A stretch of DNA of 64,000 nucleotides from Ooceraea biroi (lineage: Eukaryota > Arthropoda > Insecta > Hymenoptera > Formicidae), in the NCBI RefSeq assembly GCF_003672135.1, contig NC_039513.1, forward strand, positions 13,615,971-13,679,970, read 5' to 3'. Under the pieces are notes generated by a model that saw nothing but the letters and a program-made list of their open reading frames with translations, made no database searches and was not told the origin of the DNA. Shown in pieces: positions 57,101 through 64,000 of this stretch. The translations under genes and the position numbers were made by a program. Each line of letters opens with the position of its first letter. Within the stretch, counting starts at the first letter, position 1.

Positions 57101-58312
57101 ATCATAATCCGCGGCAAAAGTCAAGAAGAACGTCGTTTAATTATCGAGCAAGACGTCAACGGTAAAGGATCAGCCGTGAAATCCTCGGCTAATGATCAAT
57201 CTCTCTCATCTCTTTTATCTGTCTTTCCTCTTTATTTATTTATTAATCATCGCGATGTCTGTCGTTCCAAGACGGAAAGAGAGTTCCCTTCTCGCGAACG
57301 GCTGGCTGAATCGAATCCATCGTCGTCGCTAATTCCGCGCGCTTCGAGCGTTAATTACAAATGAGATGCGCTGGATGCAATCTCGACCGGAAATTGGTGG
57401 GGATTTCCGAAACGCGTACGCGCGGATTACCGTTTTGTTTACCGTTTATGAAGGAATTTAAGATGCGATCGATAAGCATCGGCCATTTACGTGGCTCACT
57501 CAGCCGTGAAATCAACTCCTGCACCCGACTAGGCATGAAGTGTTTGTACATACCCGCGCTTTCTTGAATATAAAGAGAGACGTAGTGTCGCAATTAGCTC
57601 CCTCCATGGAAAGTCCGCGTATGCACGGAGGAACCTCTTAGTTTCCTATTAAAACATCATTTGTACGTGCAAGGTGAAGCATTAATCCGCCGGGACACCG
57701 ATAATTGAGGACATTTAACGTCGCTTAACCACGTTACCTTCGCTCCGAATCGCGTATTAAACGATACAGTCTCAATCTCGACTCGTATAATCTATTTATT
57801 AATAAGTGGTCTAATAAGCATGGAATGTATATGAAACACGATAAGTGTGTCGCATTTGCAATACAACGATTAATCGTAATCGGAATGAAAAATATCCGAG
57901 AGTTAATCTCTTCTCCAAGAAAAATTTGTATCGCGCGTATCTACTGGGCTTTCCTTTTATGATAAATTTCAGAAATTATTATTTAAATTTCTCACCTACA
58001 CCCTCAGAAAGGATTTCTGATAACAAGACGAAAAATATTCTTCACTAATTTAATCGTATTACAAGTATAAAAAATATGAAAATAAAACAATTTTTAATTT
58101 AAATCAGTAATTTCTATTCTTCTCTCTCGAATTAAATAAGATTGTCTTACCGTCTCGAGACAAGAGTAACATATACAAATTTATGCTTATATATTCTTGT
58201 ATGTAGAATAATTTGATATTAGCGCCACTTTGTAGTAGGCTTTGTCGATGTCGACGCATCATTTTCTCACAGTCGCTCGTCGACTCGGCGCTTCTGCGTC
58301 CTTTATTCCGAT
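54200..58312. other. Gene-free background
   Basis: About 4.1 kb, no recognised gene. GA/CT-rich patches near 55210-55250 and 55445-55470. The 148-aa frame at 54934-55380 is low-complexity in its middle (KNEKKREKERERG) and has no domain. Confidence 0.5.
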
Positions 58313-58561
58313 AAAACGGCCAATATTTACGTGTTGCCATCGAAAATCGGGAAAGTGTTTCTGTTATTTACAATGCAAGAAATATTAAAAGATATGGAAA
58401 TGTAAGTAAGTATATACAATATACTTACTTGAGAAATAAGATTCGAGATAAGACATTTCCATACCTTTTAATATTTCTTGTAGAGTATTGCACTTATTCA
58501 TTGTAAATAACAGAAACACTTTCCCGATTTTCGATTGCAACACATAAATATTGGCCGTTTT
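58313..58561. repeat. Inverted repeat / probable MITE
   Basis: Left arm 58313-58402 (AAAACGGCCAATATTTACGT..) and right arm 58454-58561 pair closely; the right arm carries about 21 extra bases (GAGTATTGCACTTATTCATT). The loop has its own hairpin (AAGTAAGTATATACAATATACTTACTT region). No target duplication identified. It could be a MITE or a local inverted duplication. Confidence 0.75.
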
Positions 58562-59945
58562 GTGCAGATTCTACAAATTCTCTTAGAAGAATAGAATAAG
58601 ATGTCTTTTAGATCTCACAATATTCTGAAATCAAGAATATTTTGAACTTGCTAGAAATTTGTATCTAAATCCTTCTGAGAAAATGAATGAGATAGCACCA
58701 AGATTATTTAAATCTAGATTTTGGAATTTTCTATTCAAGATTAAAATATGCTTCTTTTCAATAATAAATATGATTGTCGATATAGCGATCTTATTTTATG
58801 ATAGATTAAAGAGTAATAGCATTAAGTCCAGAAATCTTTTCTGTGGGTGTATCTTTCGCGTTCTGATTTGAAAATTGATCCCCTGCGGCTTGAATATCTT
58901 TTACATAATAAATAAACGTGATAAACGGTAAAACGCGAAATAAATCGCAGTAATTTATTTGATGTCCGTTTGCGCGTTAATTACTCAGTTTTTAATTCGC
59001 ACTTGAGTTAAGAGAGAAACGATTAAGAGCACCGGCTAGTCCAGATTGGAGGAGCGATGGCTGGGGAGGGGGGCTGATCGATTCCAGTTTGTTTGCTGCA
59101 ATTCCCCGATCGCGATTGATCATCGATAAATATATATGTATATCGCCTCGCTGCGTCGTCGGTTCGCTGCTCATATAACGACGTACAAATAACGAAATTT
59201 ACGATTCGTGCACGCAGGCACGTGTGGTCCCGCATGCTCTCTCGCATATTCCGAACACGTGTACGAACGATCGGCGCGTGATCGCCCGTAGTGCGCTCGG
59301 CCATTAATTTATTTACGAGTCGCGCTTTACGAGTGCGTTTGCCGCGCGCGCAAGCGATTGTTTGTAAAATCGCGTTGCCTTGAATACAATGCAACGTGAT
59401 TGGCCACTCGCGCGAGATCGCCGGGGAATTGATACCTTCGTTTGCCGCGCGTATATATTGATCTCTCCTTTACGAAAAGTTTCAGAAATTACCATGTAAA
59501 TTCCTCGTCTGTCCTTCCTGCGTTCTGACTCGAAGATTGGTCTCCTGCTTGTTATGCTTGCATATCATCGGTGGGCGCAAATGGAGAGAAATCATCGCGA
59601 TTTCGACGGGATCTCATAACAACATCGTCGTTACACTTAATCGCGCGTAGCATTCGCTCGCGTTAATTTCAACCTCGAGACAGCAGAAGGACAGCAGGAC
59701 GGACGAATGTACGGCTGCAATATCAGAAATATCGCTTTCACATTGAGTGAAACGCTCCGTGAACGCTCGCCAATATCTGACCTATCGGGGGAATTTAAGT
59801 GCTGCACTTTGCACCCTGCGGTATGCGTGCTATCGCGATTATGCGTGCCAATTACGTGAGAAAATCACACCCGGCGCTCGAGAAACGTTTGCGATTTTCG
59901 AGGCGTGATTGCATGTTGCGTGTACGATATTTCCAATCGGCGACT

Positions 59946-59992
59946 CCTCTCTCTCTCTCTCTCTCTCTTTGTCTGTCTGTCTCTGTCTCTCT
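59946..59992. repeat. (CT)n/(CTGT)n microsatellite
   Basis: CT repeats grading into GTCTGTCTGTCTCTGTCTCTCTC. Confidence 0.9.
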
Positions 59993-60238
59993 CGCACCCT
60001 CCTCTTCTTTTCTATCGAGGAACGCGTCGATACCGTCGCCGCCGTCCGAGTGCTCTTTCCACATTTCGCGAGACACATCTAACGCACGTTTAATGACTCC
60101 CCCGTAATTTATACCGCCCCTTTGCTGTACCAACAGTAACGTAATCGTTCCACATGCCGCGCGATGCATGCGAGGGCAATTAAAAAAATTGGCGTGAAAG
60201 GGAAAAGCGTAATGGGGTTGTCCCAGCCACGTATTAAT

Positions 60239-60258
60239 ATATATGTGTGTGTGTGTGC
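60239..60258. repeat. (AT/GT)n microsatellite
   Basis: Short ATATATGTGTGTGTGTGTGC tract. Confidence 0.85.
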
Positions 60259-61373
60259 ATTGTGCATTATATTTACATCGGGTAACGGATGTTACTCGCG
60301 TGTCGACGACCTCTTGCCGTTCGGTTATAACGTTCCCGCTCGTGGAGCGAGCCTCTAATGCGATACGCCTAATTAGCTTAGAAGCGGGCGGTTTATTATC
60401 GCGGGATGTTCCAGTAAGCGCCCGCCTCGCCTTCGCGTTTTAACTCGTTACGTTAATCCAGCGACGATAAACGGGAGGACGAAAAGGTTTTGCTCGTTAC
60501 TCAGCGCGAAATTGTCTCGGCCTGACTGCGTCCAAGAGAATGCTCCAGCAGGGTGGGGACTCTCTTCTGCACATCGGAATCCAATTTCTCCAGTTAAATT
60601 GTTCAGACGCGAGCGCGTCCAGGAATGTTTCCTCGGTGTGACGTAAATGCTACGGGATTTTTCTTCCGGTGCATTGTTTTCTCACGTCGATGGAGATCAC
60701 GAAATTTTCTTGACACATTTTTTAATCGCTAATGAGATTTTAATTTTAATAATTTAATTTTTAGTCGCTAATGATTTTAAGTTTAATTTTGAGAATTTTA
60801 ATTACGAGCTTTAAGGATGATCGTTGCCTTTTCTATGTTACGCTCTGTGGCATCTGTTGGGTCTCTCTGAATCTGACTCTCGGTCTCTCAGACCGAGATT
60901 TTAAAGCGTTGCTCTTGCTCTCCCTCGAGCCGTTACGTACCGACTCAATCGTAAACGTTCGCATAAAACATGAGATGTCATTTGTCCGGAACACGATCGC
61001 GCCCCGAGTAAAGCCCGGCCGTGCACGTAATCGCGCACGCCGATTTACTGATATACAGTTATGTCAGGCATTGTGCGTACGAGAGAGAAAGACCCGACAC
61101 GTGCGCCTGTGCTCATCGTTTGCCCGCAAGAAGCGCACTTAACCGACGTCTCGAGGAAAAATTGCACTCGACATGTAAGATATTAATTAAACGACGTAGC
61201 AGCATGAATTACGAGCGGTACTGACACGCCTCTCTCTCTTTTCCTCTCTCTTCCTTTTTTCTCTTCTGACAAATGCGATTTCTTTCAGAAATGCGATTCA
61301 ATTGCTACGTCGACCTCGTCAGTATTAAGAGAAGTTCTTATCAATCTTTATCTCTTTTTTGTACATTTTATTA

Positions 61374-62284
61374 GAGGAGAATCCCCTATTATGAGATATG
61401 CTCCTAATATGAGATAATGGAGTTTCTGCTAAACTAGTGAGCACCATCTGTTAATTCCACCATAAACTTATTACTCTTGGTGTAAAATGTATTTAGTGAA
61501 AAATTCATTGTTCGTTATTGCGTTTAGCTTTTGCAAGAAAAGGTTTGTGAAATTGTGAACATGTCAAAGGAACTTAAGGTAAGTCTTTAAACATTGTTTA
61601 TTATATAATAAAGAAATGGTTGGCAATAAATTCAGTATGCAATGATAGAGTAGAATCGTAGTAACAGGAAAATACGCGATTTGTTGAATTGCTTAATTGT
61701 AGAGGTTAGATTTCATGATCGCGGAACCGCTAGGCGTGTGCCTCGTATAATGAGATATTCAGGGTACTCTTAATATGAGATAATTATTGCTCGAATATGA
61801 AGAGTATGTAGTGTAATACGAAGAAAGAAAATACTACGTTAAGGTTAAAGAAAAGTTAATACGAATTTATATTACGAATTTTTGTGTATTTAATTTTTAT
61901 AGAATCTGACTATGGAGGTTAAAGAAACGAGGAAGCGTTGACAGTGGAATCGTGAAGATTTGGCGAAGGCTGTGGCAGCAGTATTTTTATAAAAATATCT
62001 AATAAAGTTTTTTACTTGCAATACTGATGTATTTTGCACTTTTAACACCGATTTCTCAAGGTATCTTATATTAGGAGCACACTTTCGCGATCTTGCGTAA
62101 AGCTGTTTTTTCAAATTTTTTTAATTTTCAGAAAAAATAATATTTAAATTCGATTTTTCATTTCACCAACCTAAAGCTTATTAAATTCTCTTCAGGAGAA
62201 CGTATTACATTTTTAAATTCTGCCTATAGATTTCCTTACATTCGGCAAAATCGATATGGTATCTCATAATCGGGGACTTTCCTC
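61374..62284 (+). mobile_element. Pogo-like transposon remnant
   Basis: A 911-bp element with ends GAGGAGAATCCCCTATTATG (left) and the complement of GAGGAAAGTCCCCGATTATG (right), TA at 61372-61373 and 62285-62286. The motif TAATATGAGATA or close variants repeats inside both ends (61390, 61405, 61745, 61772; complements near 62058 and 62255), like subterminal transposase sites. It retains the first coding parts of a split transposase gene, but the catalytic domain is gone. Confidence 0.88.
61561..61990 (+). pseudogene. Pogo-type transposase N-terminus, split by an intron, truncated
   Basis: ATG at 61561 gives MSKELK, followed directly by GTAAGT (61579), a consensus splice donor. A TTTTTATAG acceptor ends at 61902, and the next exon reads NLTMEVKETRKR, a TGA, then QWNREDLAKAVAAV up to about 61990. 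The last stretch matches the start of the psq/CENP-B-type helix-turn-helix at the N-terminus of pogo/Tigger transposases. The stop replaces one basic-region codon, and everything after the first helix, including the whole DDD catalytic domain, is missing. The intron call is inferred from splice consensus and frame only. Confidence 0.7.
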
Positions 62285-62286
62285 TA

Positions 62287-63033
62287 TTAATTATTCACGA
62301 AGTAATCTTTTACTATCGAGAATATAATTTTTTCTGAAATACAAAGCATTTAAATCTGAATCGCTGCAGTCTTTCTTCTTTACGTGTCCATCCAGTTTAT
62401 CTCTCGATAGTTTATTCTTTCTTCGCGAAAAACGAAGATTTTTTGGGTCTATATGCAGACTGTCACGTCTTTTCCCTCGCATATTCGCGTCTTTCTTGCT
62501 CGCCATGCACGCGATCTCGTCGTCGGGTGCAACGATCCCGCAATGTTGTTCAGAGATGCGATTTAAATCGCGACGGGTCATACGCCGGTAGATATACATA
62601 CATGCATAGGCCAAGTCTCCTGTACCTGGCCTGGCCGTGTTAAAATACACCTGATTACCGAACATTACCGCGCCGAGGGGGTAATGATCGCCGCTTGCAC
62701 TTGCACGTAATAGAAACCGCTCCGACCGGACGAGAGCGAGTGGAGAGCGACGCGCTCGTGTCGGAAATTGTTTGCATCTTGCCGACTGACTCGCGATCGT
62801 GTCGCCGTCGAAATTTTCCCGAGTTTTCCATCTTTCACCCGCGGCAACGCACGCGAGATAGAGATGTCACGCGATAGCAGGAAGTGATTTCTTACTACTC
62901 GGCTGTTACGTAAGCCAGCGAGGTCCATCAATCTCGATTTAATAATTCTCTCGTCTTGTCTCATTGTCAGCATCGAAAAGAACGAAAATTAAAATCAAAA
63001 TTCATTTAATTTGAAACCGTTAGTAAATCTTTT
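62287..63033. other. Gene-free background
   Basis: No recognised gene. The 124-aa minus-strand frame (62291-62665) has no domain and overlaps frames on the other strand. AATCTTTT at 63026-63033 forms the left target duplication of the next element. Confidence 0.5.
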
Positions 63034-63955
63034 GGTAAATATTCACTTATGGTCAGCACCCGCAAATATCAATGACCTTGACATATGTTATAGAGGTCAT
63101 CATTCTAAGTAACCTTCTGCAAGTTTTAGCCGTCGCTCGTTGTTTATTAAAAAGTTATTAACAAAAAAAGTTTAATGATTTCGCACGACTTTTCAGCTGT
63201 CCACGCGAAGCAAGAACATGATATTGACATATATTACAAAGGTCACTTTCTCGAATAACCCGCACTAGGTTTTAGTCGTCGATCGTTGTTTATTAAAAAG
63301 TTATTAACAAAAGAAGTTTCGAAAATGTAGTAGTTATTTTGAATATTCAAAGACATAAACGACGAATATGTATGTGAACGAAGGAAGGAAAGTCATTAAT
63401 ATTTAAAATAGTTTGTTTTAATATAAGTACAAAGTATTCTCTGCTTTAACCTAACCTAACCTAACCTAACCTAAGTTTTTAAGTAAGGTCCTTTAGAGAA
63501 AATCTTTGAACTACGATAAATAAAAACTTGAAATGTCGAATAGATTACTACGTCATAGATAAACACGACTGTTCCTCATTTACAACTCTCCTATACCAAC
63601 TATTCTCTGCTTTAATAAAAATATATTAATGATTCACTGCTTTAAATGATTTTCCTTTGTTCATACATGTACTATTTTACATACACATTAGTAGTTTATG
63701 CCCGATACCGTGTGTTCCGCCAATAATTGTAGTCAAAGGGTATGTCCTTGACAATATAAATTTAATGAAAATCCTTACCATGTACATGGTGTCCAATAAT
63801 TACGTATAATTTGTAAGATTTATTTTGTTAATAACTGTTTAATGAACAGTGAGCGACGGCTAAAACTTGTTGCCTGTTACTCAGAAAGGTTACCTCTATA
63901 ACATATGTCAAGGTCATTGACATTTGCGGGTGCTGACCATAAGTGAATATTTACC
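63034..63955. mobile_element. Foldback element with 8-bp target duplication
   Basis: A 922-bp element with ends GGTAAATATTCACTTATGGT and complement. AATCTTTT (63026-63033) and GATCTTTT (63956-63963) flank it directly, an 8-bp duplication with one mismatch, as made by hAT- or P-type transposases. Arms are about 130 bp. A second, diverged direct copy of the inner arm module (TTGACATAT..GTTTTAG.CGTCG.TCGTTG) lies at about 63223-63320. The interior contains a telomere-type repeat (63448-63474) and three ATTC(T/A)CTGCTTTAA words. No coding capacity. Confidence 0.8.
63448..63474. repeat. (CCTAA)5 telomere-type repeat
   Basis: Five tandem CCTAA units, the complement of the TTAGG repeat found at most insect telomeres, embedded within a transposable element rather than at a chromosome end. 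Confidence 0.93.
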
Positions 63956-64000
63956 GATCTTTTTATTCGATATTTCCGGTAGCTCTAGATGAAACAATGA
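63956..64000. other. Right edge of window
   Basis: Forty-five bases beginning with the right target duplication of the foldback element; nothing else visible. Confidence 0.5.

Larger units (their letters stand above)
58562..61371. other. Gene-free background
   Basis: No recognised gene. CT microsatellite at 59946-59992 and GT at 60239-60258. AT-rich near 58570-58900 and CpG-rich around 59000-60480. Short overlapping frames only. Confidence 0.5.

Noticed and set aside
1..64000. CRISPR arrays, operons, bacterial promoters or terminators
   Set aside because: The window is clearly eukaryotic (snRNA genes, mariner and pogo elements, intron signals); the tandem repeats lack spacer structure.

Overview
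The window looks like nuclear DNA of an insect, most likely an ant (Hymenoptera). The grounds are the CpG-rich, gene-poor background with many GA/CT and CGCG runs, mariner and DD41D-type transposons of kinds common in ants, a miniature LTR retrotransposon resembling the ant TRIM elements I recall from the literature, a (CCTAA)5 tract matching the insect TTAGG telomere repeat, and two intact-looking U2 snRNA genes. I recognise no host protein-coding exon. The longest open frames (170-185 aa) in the background are low-complexity or compositionally unlike protein. The region is probably intergenic or lies in very large introns.

Layout. 1-8 kb: background with a palindromic MITE (973-1393) and a defective mariner on the minus strand (2712-3999). 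8-11.6 kb: a tandem TRIM array with 3 LTRs and 2 internal domains (8171-9430), a 17-bp GC-rich minisatellite (9931-10475) and a foldback element (11045-11598). 11.6-23.7 kb: background, a second TRIM array of the same 3-LTR form (19494-20758) and a foldback element flanked by TTAA (21807-22511). 23.7-38.4 kb: a transposon-dense block holding a decayed DDD-type transposon (23752-25244), a TA-flanked MITE (26234-27000), a second mariner copy in opposite orientation (30669-31955), two U2 genes (33007-33193 and 37627-37813), a DD41D element split by a 1.7-kb foldback element (34432-37372), and two small MITEs. 38-64 kb: background with a TA-flanked element made of six 309-bp modules (44490-46333), a different defective mariner (48690-49937), a TA-flanked element with related termini (53188-54197), a palindrome (58313-58561), a pogo-like remnant with part of its split coding region (61374-62284) and a foldback element carrying telomere-type repeats (63034-63955).

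The functional core is the U2 pair. Each gene has the branch-site-pairing segment, Sm site and 3' stem-loops, and the two share about 95 bp of upstream sequence that probably includes the snRNA promoter. The only two differences across the 187-nt RNAs are the two partners of a single base pair (U-A versus C-G). The transposons are all visibly inactive as autonomous elements. Both copies of the first mariner carry the same stop and frameshifts, so the family spread after losing its own transposase.
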